A DNA stretch of 64,000 nt, taken from contig ONZJ01000002.1 of assembly GCA_900313005.1 (NCBI GenBank), positions 2,833,303 through 2,897,302 of the forward strand, read 5' to 3'. A model generated the notes under the pieces. It searched no databases, had not been told where the DNA came from, and saw only the letters and a program-made list of their open reading frames with translations. The translations under genes and the position numbers were made by a program. How positions within the stretch are numbered: position 1 is the stretch's first letter; the number at the start of each line of letters is the position of its first letter. This document shows, one piece after another, positions 45,444 to 55,395 of this stretch. Origin of the DNA: Rhodobacteraceae bacterium EL129 (GTDB lineage Bacteria > Pseudomonadota > Alphaproteobacteria > Rhodobacterales > Rhodobacteraceae).

Positions 45444-46349
45444 TCACTTCCCATCGCGGAAATCGAGCCCCATTTCAGTGAACCGCTCAGCCTCGTCCAG
45501 CCAGCCGGGGCGCACTTTGATCTGCAGGAACAAATGTATGCGCCGGCCCAGAAACTCTTCCAGCTCCAGTCGCGCGGCAGTCGAGACAGACTTGATCGTC
45601 TCACCTTTGTTGCCCAGCACGATGCCCTTGTGACCATCACGGGTCACATAGATCACCTGATCAATCCGGGCCGAGCCGTCCTTGCGTTCTTCCCAGTTTT
45701 CCGTCTCGACGGTCAGCTGATACGGTAATTCCTGATGCAGGCGCAGGGTCAGCTTTTCACGGGTGATCTCGGCGGCAATCATACGCATGGGCAGATCGGC
45801 GATCTGATCCTCTGGGTACAGCCACGGTCCTTCCGGCAACTCTCCAGCCAGCCAGGCGCGCAGCGTGTCCACACCGTGGCCTTTCTCGGCCGAGATCATA
45901 AAGGTCTCGGCGAAGTCGAACCTGTCGTTCAGATCCTTTGTCAGTGACAGCAAAGTCTCAGATTGTACGCGGTCAATCTTGTTGATGGCCAATGCAACCT
46001 TACGGCCTTTGGTGACATCGCCCAAGCCTTCCAGAATACGCTCGACACCCTCTGTCACACCGCGGTGCGCCTCTACCAACAAGACGACAACATCGGCATC
46101 CGAGGCCCCACCCCAGGCCGCCGCCACCATGGCGCGGTCCAGGCGACGCCGCGGCTTGAACAGACCTGGCGTGTCAACAAACACCAGCTGCGCGTCGCCT
46201 TCAATCGCCACCCCCCGAATACGGGCGCGGGTGGTTTGCACCTTGTGGGTCACGATCGACACTTTCGCGCCCACCATTCGGTTGAGCAGCGTCGATTTAC
46301 CGGCATTTGGCTCGCCAATCAGGGCGACAAAGCCCGCACGTGTTGTCAT
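45444..46349 (-). CDS. era: GTPase Era
   Basis: 301 residues from the ATG at 46349, which has GGAGA seven bases upstream; the frame extends to 46403 without family similarity. G motifs are GEPNAGKST (G1), DTPGLF (G3) and NKID (G4). The C-terminal KH domain carries GNKGETIKSVS. Era binds 16S rRNA and guides small-subunit assembly, coordinating with rnc just upstream. The order rnc-era-recO is conserved in bacteria. Confidence 0.96.
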   Translation of the reverse strand: MTTRAGFVALIGEPNAGKSTLLNRMVGAKVSIVTHKVQTTRARIRGVAIEGDAQLVFVDTPGLFKPRRRLDRAMVAAAWGGASDADVVVLLVEAHRGVTEGVERILEGLGDVTKGRKVALAINKIDRVQSETLLSLTKDLNDRFDFAETFMISAEKGHGVDTLRAWLAGELPEGPWLYPEDQIADLPMRMIAAEITREKLTLRLHQELPYQLTVETENWEERKDGSARIDQVIYVTRDGHKGIVLGNKGETIKSVSTAARLELEEFLGRRIHLFLQIKVRPGWLDEAERFTEMGLDFRDGK

Positions 46350-46468
46350 ATCTGTCTCCATGAGGCGCTGCCCTATCCTATCTCCCGTCGCAAGGCCAGA
46401 CACAACCTCTTCGTTTGCATCCCTATACGTACAAACATCGAGTGGTGCGCCCCATTACAGCCGGGGGT

Positions 46469-46485
46469 TTGGGGGGCGCCCCCAA
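46469..46485. repeat. GC-rich hairpin between rnc and era
   Basis: TTGGGGG (46469-46475) and CCCCCAA (46479-46485) pair around GCG, in the 186-base gap between rnc and era. It may lower expression of era relative to rnc or stabilise an mRNA end. GC-rich words around it (CCGGGGGTTTGGGG) occur as dispersed sequence in related genomes as far as I recall. Confidence 0.35.
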
Positions 46486-46535
46486 GGCCTGCGCGGCCTG
46501 TACGCGATCATGAGTCTTGCGGCGAGGCTGCGCCT

Positions 46536-47225
46536 TTAGGGAGAGGGCGTCTCCACCTGATTCAGAAGCGAGCGCGCAGCAGCTTGTTCCGCTTGACGTT
46601 TGGACCCCGCGGTGGCGGTGGCTGCTTGCCCGTCACGCAATTGCACCTCAATCGTAAACTGTGGTGCATGATCAGGACCGCTGCGCTTTGTCTCTACATA
46701 GGCCGGTGGGGGTAAACCACGCGCCTGCGCCCATTCCTGCAGGGATGTTTTCGCATCCCGCGCATCATCCTGCACCGTGTGCACCCGCGCGCCCCAAAGG
46801 CTCAGCACCAAGGTGCGGGCCACTTCGAACCCCGCATCGCGGTAGACCGCAGCAATCACGGCCTCCATCGCATCGCCCAGAAGCGCCAGTTTGCGCCGTC
46901 CACCCGACATCATCTCGGACCGGCCCAGTTTCAGGACCTTGCCCAGGTCAATCTCGCGGGCAATCTCGGCGCAGGTTTCTTTGCGCACCAGTGCATTGAA
47001 CCGGGGCGCCAGCTGGCCCTCCGACGCATCCGGATCCACGTCCAACAAGGCCTCGGCCATCACCAGACCCAACACGCGGTCGCCCAGGAATTCAAGTCGC
47101 TGATTGTCGTCGCGCGTGGCAGAGGACATTGAGGCATGGGTCACCGCACGCACCAACAGTGCGGGATCTGTAAACACATATCCCAGCCGATCCTGAAAGG
47201 CTCGCAGTTCACTCGACAGTTTCAT
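46536..47225 (-). CDS. rnc: Ribonuclease III
   Basis: 229 residues from the ATG at 47225. The endonuclease signature [20 protein letters not shown] and the second acidic cluster ([20 protein letters not shown]) form the magnesium site. A double-stranded RNA-binding domain covers about 155-225 ([34 protein letters not shown]). It cuts double-stranded RNA in rRNA and mRNA maturation. The start overlaps the signal peptidase stop by four bases (ATGA), so the secretion gene and rnc are coupled as in many bacteria. Confidence 0.96.
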   Translation of the reverse strand: MKLSSELRAFQDRLGYVFTDPALLVRAVTHASMSSATRDDNQRLEFLGDRVLGLVMAEALLDVDPDASEGQLAPRFNALVRKETCAEIAREIDLGKVLKLGRSEMMSGGRRKLALLGDAMEAVIAAVYRDAGFEVARTLVLSLWGARVHTVQDDARDAKTSLQEWAQARGLPPPAYVETKRSGPDHAPQFTIEVQLRDGQAATATAGSKRQAEQAAARSLLNQVETPSP

Positions 47226-48253
47226 TCCACCCTCTTGAACATCCGGTCCGGGCGCCAAGTCCAGACATACATCAGGCCACTGCCTGCCGATGAAAACAGA
47301 ATACGCGCCACGCGCCCGGTCAGATTATCCCTTGAAATTGATCCAAGGCCACCCTGTTCGGGTGCCATCCGGGAATCGTTGGAATTGTCCCGGTGATCCC
47401 CGACAAGGAAAAAGGCGTCTGGTTCAAGCGTGATCTCGGCCACATCATCAAGCGGCGTGGGCCCCATATCCAATACATCATAGCTGCGGCCTTGCGGCAA
47501 AATCTCAGACAGCCGTGCTTTCTCGCAGACCCCGCCTGCCTCGGGTGCGTTGATGCACCGAGGAAGGCGATTCATTGCGCCCTGGGGCGTATATGCTTCC
47601 AAGTAGGGCTCAGGATTAGCCTGCGGCAAAGCCTTGCCATTCAAAACGATGACACCATTTTGTACAGAAATCGTATCCCCGGGCATCCCGATCAGGCGTT
47701 TTATGTATTCTGCATCACTACCATCGGGCCGAAACACTAATATGTCACCACGTTTGGGGGCGTAGATGGGCACCACTGCCACGAAATCGCCGACCAAGAG
47801 TGTGGGTTTCATGGACCCCGCCGGAATCCAATAAGGAGCCCAGAACGCGCGGGACAACAGTAACGCACCAAAGGCAAGCGACACGGCAAAGCCCAAACGG
47901 GAATACCCCTTGTCCACGGGATTGTTCAGATCGCCACCGGGTTTGAAGGCAAGGAAAATTGTCAGGATCAAGCCGATGATCGGCAAAATCGCAACCCACA
48001 TCAGCCAACCCGACCATCCCACATCCCGCAATCGACGACGGGTATGACCTAACCAAATGGGAAAAATCATCGTCAGTGACACAAACACAGCCGTGTTGGC
48101 CCCTGAGAAATTGCGCGTGGCCGGGATCATGGCCGCCAGACCCATTGCCGCGACGGTGACCAAAATATACGGCAGGCGCGGTGTGGTGCCCGACCAGTCA
48201 AAACCTCGCCTTATCAGGTTCGAGGTAGAGGGATTTGTGCTCCCTCCGCTCAC
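47222..48253 (-). CDS. Signal peptidase I with fused DUF805 membrane domain
   Basis: 343 residues from a GTG overlapping the preceding stop (GTGA). Residues 1-105 are a DUF805-type membrane domain ([37 protein letters not shown]). The S26 peptidase part follows, with the Ser nucleophile Ser147 ([14 protein letters not shown]) and the general base Lys185 ([12 protein letters not shown]), then the [11 protein letters not shown] box. It is longer than the neighbouring peptidase because of this fusion. Both catalytic residues are intact, so it should be active. Confidence 0.9.
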   Translation of the reverse strand: MSGGSTNPSTSNLIRRGFDWSGTTPRLPYILVTVAAMGLAAMIPATRNFSGANTAVFVSLTMIFPIWLGHTRRRLRDVGWSGWLMWVAILPIIGLILTIFLAFKPGGDLNNPVDKGYSRLGFAVSLAFGALLLSRAFWAPYWIPAGSMKPTLLVGDFVAVVPIYAPKRGDILVFRPDGSDAEYIKRLIGMPGDTISVQNGVIVLNGKALPQANPEPYLEAYTPQGAMNRLPRCINAPEAGGVCEKARLSEILPQGRSYDVLDMGPTPLDDVAEITLEPDAFFLVGDHRDNSNDSRMAPEQGGLGSISRDNLTGRVARILFSSAGSGLMYVWTWRPDRMFKRVE

Positions 48254-49086
48254 TCCAGCCCCTTGAAGAAGCGGTTGCCGCGCCAGGTCCAGAAATACAG
48301 CATGGACCGCCCAGCCGAAGAGAAAATCACACGATCGGCCCGGCCAATCAGGTTCTCGTAGGGGACAAATTCAACCCCGCCCACGGCCTGGGGAAAACGG
48401 CTGTCGGTCGAATTGTCGCGGTTGTCTCCCATAAAGAAATAATGCCCTTCGGGAACCGAATAGACGCCGGTATTGTCCGAGCGTTGCGTTGTGATGTTGA
48501 GCGTATGATACCCGCGCCCACTTGGCAGGGTTTCGCGGAACCGGCTTTTGGTGCAAGACGCGCCTTTGCCAACGGCCCCGTTTTCACAACGTGGACGACG
48601 TTGCAGCGGGCCTTGGGCGGCAAATGTTTCCTCAAACACGCCGGCCTCTTCGGTTATGACGGCCTCGCCATTGACTTGAAGAACACCTTTCGTCACCTGA
48701 ATTTTATCTCCAGGCAGCCCCACCACACGTTTGATGAAATCAGTGCCATTCACCGGATGGCGAAAGACGATGATATCTCCGCGCTCGGGCTCGCCGCCCA
48801 TCAAACGCGTGTTGTCACCGTCGAGAAAGCCACAGATGTCCTTGGCGTCCACATCAATGCCCAAGCGCGCGATCCGCACTGTGGGGCAAGACGCGTAGGA
48901 ATAGCCGTAAGCGAACTTGTTCACAAAGAGGAAATCCCCGATCAGCAGCGTGTCTTTCATTGACCCGGACGGAATCCAAAACGGCTGGAACAAAATGGTG
49001 CGAAAGATGCCTGCGATGACCAGTGCCCAGAAGACGGTTTTGATCGTCTCCCAGATGGTGCTGCCTGCTTTGGCCTCGGTGGTCAT
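48250..49086 (-). CDS. lepB: Signal peptidase I
   Basis: 278 residues with one N-terminal membrane anchor (ETIKTVFWALVIAGIFRTIL). The catalytic dyad is Ser42 (IPSGSMKDTLLIGD) and Lys119 (DFIKRVVGLPGD), with the MGDNRDNSTDSR box near the end. It removes signal peptides from exported proteins at the outer face of the inner membrane. This standard-size copy is probably the housekeeping enzyme, while the fused paralog follows it in the same operon. It lies 76 bases after acpS. Confidence 0.95.
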   Translation of the reverse strand: MTTEAKAGSTIWETIKTVFWALVIAGIFRTILFQPFWIPSGSMKDTLLIGDFLFVNKFAYGYSYASCPTVRIARLGIDVDAKDICGFLDGDNTRLMGGEPERGDIIVFRHPVNGTDFIKRVVGLPGDKIQVTKGVLQVNGEAVITEEAGVFEETFAAQGPLQRRPRCENGAVGKGASCTKSRFRETLPSGRGYHTLNITTQRSDNTGVYSVPEGHYFFMGDNRDNSTDSRFPQAVGGVEFVPYENLIGRADRVIFSSAGRSMLYFWTWRGNRFFKGLE

Positions 49087-49162
49087 ATGGCGGTCTCCGC
49101 TCGTGCTTTCAGATGTCGGGGTTACATGCGGCGTGGGCTTGGGGGTGTCAAGGGAGGCCGCG

Positions 49163-49570
49163 TCAGCTTTGCGCGAGAGGCCGCGCTTCTATCACCACAA
49201 AGGCCTGCGCCCAGGGGTGATCATCGGTCAGGGTGACGTGGATGATGGCCTCGTGACCTGGCGGGGTCATATCCGCCAATCGCTCCGCGGCCCAGCCGGT
49301 CACTTCCATGACCGGCTGCCCGGTCTCCAGATTGCTGACGGCCATGTCTTTCCACGAGATGCCCATGCGCAGGCCAGTGCCCAGCGCCTTGGAGCACGCC
49401 TCTTTCGCGGCCCAGCGTTTGGCATATGTCCCGGGTGTATCCGCCCGATTTTCCGCTTTGGTTTGTTCCGTTTCGGTGAACACACGATTGCGAAATCGAT
49501 CGCCAAATCGCTCAAGCGTGCCAGTGATGCGCTCGATGTTCGCCAGGTCTGTGCCGATGCCCAATATCAT
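49163..49570 (-). CDS. acpS: Holo-[acyl-carrier-protein] synthase
   Basis: 135 residues, typical. [15 protein letters not shown] holds the magnesium-binding Asp, [13 protein letters not shown] follows, and [17 protein letters not shown] holds the second acidic residue and the Lys that binds CoA. It moves 4'-phosphopantetheine from CoA to apo-ACP for lipid synthesis. It overlaps the LysE-family stop by four bases and belongs to the pdxJ-acpS-lepB-rnc-era order known in proteobacteria. Confidence 0.95.
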   Translation of the reverse strand: MILGIGTDLANIERITGTLERFGDRFRNRVFTETEQTKAENRADTPGTYAKRWAAKEACSKALGTGLRMGISWKDMAVSNLETGQPVMEVTGWAAERLADMTPPGHEAIIHVTLTDDHPWAQAFVVIEARPLAQS

Positions 49571-50187
49571 CGCGCGAAGGCCGATCGGATCAGCGCAACG
49601 CCCGCGATGCTAAACAGTGCTGCCGACGCCCCTTCAATCCAACGCCGAAACCGGCGGTAGGTGGTCATCATGCCCTCCATTGAGAAGACCAGCGAATACG
49701 TCAGGTTGTTCAGAAACGCCATCACCACGCAGACCAATGTGGTCAGGATGATCGACAGCACAGACCCCGACGGATCCAGCCCCATGGACAGCGCTGCCAT
49801 CCACGCGATGACAGATTTCGGATTTGATAAGTTCAAGACAACACCGCGCCAGAACCATCTGCCATGTCTAGCCTCAGCGATCTTGACGTCTCGGGGCGTC
49901 GCTGCGGTGCGCGCCGATCCCCACGCCAGATAAAGCAGATAAAAGCCGCCAATCAGTTTCATCACCAATAAGGCTCCCACCGAAGCCTGCAGCAATGCCC
50001 CCATACCCGTGGCCGCCAGAATGCCCCAAACCACGAGCGCCACGCTGAGGCCCAGCCCATAGATCACGCTGGCACGCCTGCCATAGCGCATGGCAATCGC
50101 GGCATTGGACAGGTTCGCCGGCCCCGGTGAGGCCGCCACAATCCAGAAAGCAATGCCAACTGCGACCAATGTGGGAATGCTGACCAT
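49567..50187 (-). CDS. LysE-family exporter (RhtB-like)
   Basis: 206 residues with about six membrane segments. The family motif is [20 protein letters not shown] followed by [17 protein letters not shown]. Two ATG codons in tandem (50190 and 50187) follow AAGGAG by 4 and 7 bases; the second has the better spacing. Members export amino acids or related compounds. It is inserted between pdxJ and acpS together with two other small genes, an accessory addition to the usual order. Confidence 0.88.
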   Translation of the reverse strand: MVSIPTLVAVGIAFWIVAASPGPANLSNAAIAMRYGRRASVIYGLGLSVALVVWGILAATGMGALLQASVGALLVMKLIGGFYLLYLAWGSARTAATPRDVKIAEARHGRWFWRGVVLNLSNPKSVIAWMAALSMGLDPSGSVLSIILTTLVCVVMAFLNNLTYSLVFSMEGMMTTYRRFRRWIEGASAALFSIAGVALIRSAFAR

Positions 50188-50207
50188 CATCAAACTCCTT
50201 ACATGCC

Positions 50208-50663
50208 TTAATACAATGTGGCCTTGATCGCCCCGGATTGCTGGTTGAGCGTAAAGCGCAAGCGAGCGGGAAGAAACTCGGTTCCATTAAAAAACTTCAC
50301 TCTCGTTTTGAACGTAAGCCCGTTTGCAGCGTTGTAGTCGACCGTGATGTCTTGGAAATCAATCTCCGCAAAGCCAACCTGTTTGGTCAATCCAACTGTC
50401 CTGCATTGGCGTTGTCCCTGCTCATTCAAAGGGGGAGACAGGATCAGAATATGAAAGGGACCCACGGCCGGAGCGACCAGGTTCAACATTGCCAGTCGTA
50501 CGGCCTCGCGCGAATAGGTTTTGGTGTTTTCGGTCCAAGGCTCGACAATCGCATCAGCCCGGGCCATCCCGTCGCAGGGTTGTACAATGGGTGCAGCCGA
50601 AGCGTTGGTTGCATTGAAGACCAGCCACAATGCCGTGGCCGCGCCGCGCCATGGGCGTGTCAT
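50208..50663 (-). CDS. Exported protein of unknown function
   Basis: 151 residues with a Sec signal (ALWLVFNATNASAAP, cleavage after SAA). The mature domain of about 128 residues has a Cys pair (QPCDGMA, RQCRTVG) and a beta-rich end (FAEIDFQDITVDYNAANGL, LRFTLNQQSGAIKATLY). I do not recognise a named domain. It overlaps the membrane protein upstream by four bases and runs with the LysE and acpS genes. Confidence 0.7.
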   Translation of the reverse strand: MTRPWRGAATALWLVFNATNASAAPIVQPCDGMARADAIVEPWTENTKTYSREAVRLAMLNLVAPAVGPFHILILSPPLNEQGQRQCRTVGLTKQVGFAEIDFQDITVDYNAANGLTFKTRVKFFNGTEFLPARLRFTLNQQSGAIKATLY

Positions 50664-51097
50664 TCCACTTCGCCACGGCTGCGCATGACGCTAAACTGGT
50701 TGGCTGCCCCAATGCCCGCAAAAAGCCGGTTGAAGATCAGGTAACCGCCTGCATAGATCGCCAGCAACACATTGAATTGTTGTGACAAAGGTTGCGCTAT
50801 TGCCAGTTTCCCAAACTCCGGGGCAATGCTGCCGGCCGCAAAGGCGATGGCGACGTTCAGCGCCACGGCGATTCCAGTTGCGATCCAGGTGAAGCCCCAA
50901 ATCTCGACCGAGGCAGGCCGACGTTTGTGGGCCTTTGCGAATTGCTGCCCTTCAACGAGGGCAGCGATCATGGCCGGCACCATAAGCTGAGCGGAATGGC
51001 CCAGAACATTGTCCGTTGCCGTGTTGAGCGCTGTGATCAGCAAAGCGGCGCCCAAGGCGACCGCCACAAAGACCACACCATATCGAACCGGGTTCAT
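50660..51097 (-). CDS. Four-helix membrane protein, ABZJ_00895-like
   Basis: 145 residues from the ATG at 51097, which overlaps the pdxJ stop (ATGA). Four hydrophobic segments are visible (RYGVVFVAVALGAALLITAL; MVPAMIAALVEGQQFAK at the second; FTWIATGIAVALNVAIAFAA; FNVLLAIYAGGYLIFNRLF). The 'MVPAMIAALVEGQ' stretch resembles the ABZJ_00895 family of uncharacterised membrane proteins. Function unknown; coupled to pdxJ. Confidence 0.72.
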   Translation of the reverse strand: MNPVRYGVVFVAVALGAALLITALNTATDNVLGHSAQLMVPAMIAALVEGQQFAKAHKRRPASVEIWGFTWIATGIAVALNVAIAFAAGSIAPEFGKLAIAQPLSQQFNVLLAIYAGGYLIFNRLFAGIGAANQFSVMRSRGEVE

Positions 51098-51858
51098 ATG
51101 GCCGACCGGTATTCCGCGCCACGGGCGATATCCATCAGCTCGCGCATGTGACGGATCGCGGGATCCAACCCCATGAAAATAGCCTCGCCAATTAAGAAGT
51201 GGCCGATGTTCAGTTCCATCACCTCGGGCAGGGCCGCAACGGGCTGCACGCAATCATACGTCAGCCCGTGGCCCGCATGCACCTCGAGCCCCAGTGAATG
51301 GGCAAACTGGGACATTTCGCGCAGGGCTACATATTCGCGGTCGCGGTCTTCAATGCGCCCTTCTGCATGAGCATCGCAATAGGCACCTGTGTGCAGTTCG
51401 ATCACCTCGGCGCCGATCCGGTGGGCCGCTTCAATCTGGCGTTTGTCGGCGGCGATAAAGATGGACACCCGGCAGCCGACGTCGCGAAGGGGTGCAATGA
51501 AATGGGCCAGACGGTTTTCCTCGCGCGCCACTTCCAATCCGCCTTCGGTGGTTTTTTCTTCGCGCTTTTCAGGCACGATGCACACCGCGTGGGGTTTGTG
51601 ACGCAGGGCGATGTCCTGCATTTCCTGCGTGGCTGCCATCTCAAAGTTGAGCGGCACCGTCAGGACCTCCATCAGCCGGTCGATATCGCAGTCCGAGATG
51701 TGGCGGCGGTCCTCGCGCAGGTGGGCGGTGATGCCATTGGCCCCCGCCTCCTCGGCGATCTTGGCCGCGCGCAGAGGATCGGGGTATTCTCCCCCACGGG
51801 CATTACGGACGGTGGCAACATGGTCGATGTTCACGCCAAGGCGTAGTGGAATGGACAT
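51094..51858 (-). CDS. pdxJ: Pyridoxine 5'-phosphate synthase
   Basis: 254 residues from the ATG at 51858, with AAAGGAA eight bases upstream; a start at 51876 is less likely. The signature LRLGVNIDHVATVRNARGGE opens the TIM barrel, followed by GANGITAHLREDRRHISD, VSIFIAADKRQIEAAHRIGA and VHAGHGLTYDCVQPVAAL. PdxJ condenses 1-deoxyxylulose 5-phosphate with 3-amino-2-oxopropyl phosphate in vitamin B6 synthesis. Typical neighbour of acpS. Confidence 0.96.
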   Translation of the reverse strand: MSIPLRLGVNIDHVATVRNARGGEYPDPLRAAKIAEEAGANGITAHLREDRRHISDCDIDRLMEVLTVPLNFEMAATQEMQDIALRHKPHAVCIVPEKREEKTTEGGLEVAREENRLAHFIAPLRDVGCRVSIFIAADKRQIEAAHRIGAEVIELHTGAYCDAHAEGRIEDRDREYVALREMSQFAHSLGLEVHAGHGLTYDCVQPVAALPEVMELNIGHFLIGEAIFMGLDPAIRHMRELMDIARGAEYRSAI

Positions 51859-51942
51859 GGCAAGGGTTCCTTTCACCTGAGGTGAGTCGCTCAGGTCAGG
51901 TTAGAGGAGTTTTCGCATAAGGCGAACCCGGGTCACCAAGGA

Positions 51943-51957
51943 ATATTGTACCAATAT
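51943..51957. repeat. Small inverted repeat upstream of pdxJ
   Basis: ATATTG-TAC-CAATAT is perfect over six bases, flanked by AGGA/TCCT-like ends. It lies 85-99 bases before the pdxJ ATG and 60 bases past the DUF2062 stop. It could be a regulatory site of pdxJ or the end of the upstream transcript. Support is weak. Confidence 0.3.
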
Positions 51958-52016
51958 CCTGCGTCACGTTCCTGCTGGTCAACAGAACCCACCATGCATA
52001 TCAGCAGTAAGACCGT

Positions 52017-52691
52017 TTACTCGGCCTCGCCCTTGTTCTTGACTTTGGGCGCAGCCTTTTCCGTCGCCTTTTCCTTGATCGCGGCCAGTTTCGCCTTCAG
52101 CGCGCCCTTGCGGCGGTTTTTGTAAGCAATGATCAGCGGTAGCGACAGATAGTAGCCAGCCAGTCCAAAGATAATGCCCGGGATGATGCCGCCGACCAGG
52201 TAGGGCAGGAAAACTTCGCCATAAAAGACCGACAGATGCGACCAATCAGACTGTTCATGCGTAAAAAGAGCTCGAAAGTTGTGCCACAGATCTTCGCCGG
52301 CATCGACAAACTTGCCGCCCAGCGAACGCTGCACCTCTTCCGAACTCAGCTTGTTGAGACCCAACAAATAATATCCGGTGTTCAGCGACATCGCCCCGAT
52401 GGGTAAAAACGTCAGTGGATTGCCAAAAAACGTGGCCAAAAGCGAAGCCACGATATTACCGCGCATCACCCAGGCCACGAAGGCTGCCAGAAAGAAATGC
52501 AATCCGAAGAGCGGCGAAAACGTCACGAAGATGCCCGCAAAGATACCCCGCGCGATGCGGTGCGGCGGATCTGGTAAACGACGCAGGCGGTGCTTCACAT
52601 AGTGAAATCCCCGCGCCCAGCCTCCTTTGGGCCAGACGAAGTCCGCAACCGCCTTGTACCAGGGGCGTCTATCTCGGCGTTTAAAAACCAC
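52017..52691 (-). CDS. DUF2062 membrane protein
   Basis: 224 residues. The DUF2062 core is visible in ARGIFAGIFVTFSPLFGLHF and VASLLATFFGNPLTFLPIG, with two to three membrane segments, then VGGIIPGIIFGLAGYYLSL and a Lys/Ala/Glu-rich cytoplasmic tail. Function is unknown; it commonly lies beside rsh and pdxJ in alphaproteobacteria. It starts 12 bases after the rsh stop, so both are likely on one transcript. Confidence 0.88.
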   Translation of the reverse strand: MVFKRRDRRPWYKAVADFVWPKGGWARGFHYVKHRLRRLPDPPHRIARGIFAGIFVTFSPLFGLHFFLAAFVAWVMRGNIVASLLATFFGNPLTFLPIGAMSLNTGYYLLGLNKLSSEEVQRSLGGKFVDAGEDLWHNFRALFTHEQSDWSHLSVFYGEVFLPYLVGGIIPGIIFGLAGYYLSLPLIIAYKNRRKGALKAKLAAIKEKATEKAAPKVKNKGEAE

Positions 52692-52703
52692 GCGCGCGGG
52701 CTC

Positions 52704-54845
52704 CTACATTGCGTCTTGTGTCGCACCTGCGGCCCGGGCGGGGTCACGCAAACGCTCAATCGCGGCCACATCATTTTCTGCCTCCAGCACCGAAATCACG
52801 CCATGTAGGTGTTCTACATCGCGCAGTTCGATATCAACCTGAAGTCGGTAAAAATCGGGTTTGCGGTCCACAAATGTCATGTCCGAGATATTGGCCTTCT
52901 GCTCGCCAATCAAGGTGCAAATGCGTCCCATCACGCCAGCGTCATTACCGATGGTCACATCGAGGCTGACTTCATAGACCGCCGGATGCCTTCCGCCGTG
53001 CCAATGCAGATCCAGCCAGCGTTGCGGCTGATCGTCATAATTTGACAGCGTGTCGCAATCAATCGCATGCACCACGACGCCGCGCCCGCGATAGGTGATG
53101 CCCACGATGCGCTCTCCCGGGAGGGGTTGGCAACACAGCGCACGGTCAAAGCTCTGATCCGCTGCCAGTCCGATTACGGCCAGGTCCTTACCAATTTCTT
53201 CGGCATCATCCGGCATCAGCTCGGGGTAGATGGCGTTCAGCACCTGAACAGTGGTCAACTCGGCACTGCCCAGCCGCGCCAAAACATCGTCTGAGGTTTT
53301 CATGTTCAGATGACGGGCCGCCGTTTCAAGCGCCTTGTCAGTGGCTTTTTTGCCCACGTGGTCAAAGGCCGCACGCGCCAGTTCCCACCCCAGTTTGATA
53401 AAGCGATCGCGGTCAATTTCGCGCAGGGCGCGGCGGATGGCCGAGCGGGCCTTGCCGGTGACGGCGATATCTAGCCAGGTGGATTGCGGCGTTTGTCCGT
53501 CCGCAGTGATCACCTCAACCGATTGGCCATTCTTGATCCGCGTCCACAAAGGCACCCGCATCCCGTCGATCTTTGCCCCCACCGTGGCATGGCCAATCCG
53601 GGTGTGGATGGCGTAGGCAAAATCAATTGGGGTCGCGCCACGCGGCAGCTTGACCACCTCGCCTTTGGGGGTGAAGCAGAACACCTTGTCGGCGTACATC
53701 TCAAGCTTGACCGCCTCTAGGAACTCGGCGTGATCTTCCTCGGCGTCGAATTGCTCTGTCAGACCCGCAATCCATTTGGCCGGGTCGACGGCAAATGGGT
53801 TTTCCGAACGCTCGCCATCCCGATAAGACCAATGTGCCGCCACACCCGTTTCGGCAACATCGTGCATTTGCAGGGTGCGAATTTGCACCTCGACGCGTTT
53901 GCCATCGCGCCCGGAGACGGTGGTATGAATCGAGCGGTATCCATTCGATTTGGGCTGACTTATGTAATCCTTGAACCGGCCCGGAACAGCAAACCAACGC
54001 CTGTGGATGGCGCCCAAGGCTGCATAGCAATCGGTTTCAGTTTGGGTGAGGATGCGAAATCCATAGATATCAGAGAGACGAGAAAACCCGATCTCTTTTT
54101 CCTGCATCTTGCGCCAGATGGAATAGGGTTTCTTTGCACGCCCCAGCACCTCTGCCTTGATGCCCGCCTTGTCAAATTCGTGACGCATATCGGCGGTGAT
54201 CCGACCGATCACGTCGTCCGATGCCTTTTGCAAGGTCAGAAAACGGCGGATGATCGAGGCGCGGGCTTCGGAGTTGATCACCTTGAACGCCAGGTCTTCC
54301 AGTTCTTCGCGCATCCATTGCATACCCATACGCCCCGCCAGAGGGGCAAAGATATCCATGGTCTCACGGGCCTTTTTCAGCTGCTTTTCTGGACGCATCG
54401 CCTTGATCGTGCGCATGTTATGCAACCGGTCGGCCAGTTTCACCAGAATGACACGCATGTCCTTTGACATCGCCATGAACAATTTGCGGAAATTTTCGGC
54501 CTGTTGAGTTTCGGTCGAGCTGAGTTGCAGGTTGGTCAGCTTGGTGACCCCGTCAACCAGATCGGCGATCTCTCCACCAAACATGTCCGCTATTTGGGTG
54601 TAAGAGGCCCGGGTGTCTTCGATGGTGTCGTGCAGTAGGGCCGTGATGATCGTGGCATCATCCAGACGCTGCGAGGCCAGGATATAGGCAACTGCAACGG
54701 GATGGCTGAAATAGTCTTCGCCGGAATGACGATACTGACCCTGGTGCATCTGGCGGCCATACTCGTAGGCCGCGCGGATCAAAGTCTCTTCGGTTTTAGG
54801 ATTGTAGGCGCGGATTTTATCAAGAAGCTCTTCGACAGGGATCAT
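52704..54845 (-). CDS. rsh: Bifunctional (p)ppGpp synthetase/hydrolase (RelA/SpoT homolog)
   Basis: 713 residues. The HD hydrolase domain carries His48 (DYFSHPVAVA), the HDxxED motif His72-Asp73-Glu76-Asp77 (LLHDTIEDT). The synthetase domain follows (SRLSDIYGFRILTQTETDCY, YISQPKSNGYRSIHTTV), then TGS (VVKLPRGATPIDFAYAIHTR), a helical zone and a C-terminal ACT domain. Both catalytic sites look intact, as expected for the single Rsh enzyme of alphaproteobacteria, which makes and degrades the stringent-response alarmone. rpoZ, whose product is part of the ppGpp site on RNA polymerase in other bacteria, lies directly upstream. Confidence 0.96.
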   Translation of the reverse strand: MIPVEELLDKIRAYNPKTEETLIRAAYEYGRQMHQGQYRHSGEDYFSHPVAVAYILASQRLDDATIITALLHDTIEDTRASYTQIADMFGGEIADLVDGVTKLTNLQLSSTETQQAENFRKLFMAMSKDMRVILVKLADRLHNMRTIKAMRPEKQLKKARETMDIFAPLAGRMGMQWMREELEDLAFKVINSEARASIIRRFLTLQKASDDVIGRITADMRHEFDKAGIKAEVLGRAKKPYSIWRKMQEKEIGFSRLSDIYGFRILTQTETDCYAALGAIHRRWFAVPGRFKDYISQPKSNGYRSIHTTVSGRDGKRVEVQIRTLQMHDVAETGVAAHWSYRDGERSENPFAVDPAKWIAGLTEQFDAEEDHAEFLEAVKLEMYADKVFCFTPKGEVVKLPRGATPIDFAYAIHTRIGHATVGAKIDGMRVPLWTRIKNGQSVEVITADGQTPQSTWLDIAVTGKARSAIRRALREIDRDRFIKLGWELARAAFDHVGKKATDKALETAARHLNMKTSDDVLARLGSAELTTVQVLNAIYPELMPDDAEEIGKDLAVIGLAADQSFDRALCCQPLPGERIVGITYRGRGVVVHAIDCDTLSNYDDQPQRWLDLHWHGGRHPAVYEVSLDVTIGNDAGVMGRICTLIGEQKANISDMTFVDRKPDFYRLQVDIELRDVEHLHGVISVLEAENDVAAIERLRDPARAAGATQDAM

Positions 54846-54876
54846 CCGCGCAATCGTCCCTTACTTCAGGGCGGGG

Positions 54877-55236
54877 TTAACCCTCGCCCTGCGCTTCCAT
54901 CAGTGCCCGCAGCAGTTTTTCTTCGGACATATCATCATCAGCAGGTTTGTCGGCCTCGGACCCGCCACCCATAAGCAACGCCATGCTGTCTTCTTCGGGT
55001 TCATCCACCTCGATCTGCGTTTGATTCGATTCGATCAGACGCTCGCGCAATTCTTCAGCCGATTGGGTTTCTTCCGCGATCTCGCGCAGGGACACGACGG
55101 GGTTCTTGTCGTTGTCGCGGTCCACTGTAATAGGCGATCCAGCCGAGATTTCACGGGCACGGTGAGCGGCAAGCATCACCAGATCAAAACGGTTTGGAAC
55201 CTTGTCGACGCAATCTTCGGTGGTTACGCGGGCCAT
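54877..55236 (-). CDS. rpoZ: RNA polymerase omega subunit
   Basis: 119 residues. [20 protein letters not shown] and [20 protein letters not shown] are the omega signature, followed by the [11 protein letters not shown] stretch and an acidic, variable C-terminal tail. Omega helps assemble and stabilise the beta-prime subunit. It precedes rsh by 31 bases on the same strand, a widespread arrangement. Confidence 0.96.
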   Translation of the reverse strand: MARVTTEDCVDKVPNRFDLVMLAAHRAREISAGSPITVDRDNDKNPVVSLREIAEETQSAEELRERLIESNQTQIEVDEPEEDSMALLMGGGSEADKPADDDMSEEKLLRALMEAQGEG

Positions 55237-55395
55237 GAGACCTCCGGCAGGTGGGTTAAAGAAGCCATGTAACTAAAGGCTTGAACCAAGAATTACAAGC
55301 CCGGAAAGGGGGTATCATGCGAGATTTTACTTATGATTTGAAAGCCGTTCGCATTAGGTCGAATTCACCCCGATTTGCATGAAGTGCTTCGCCTG

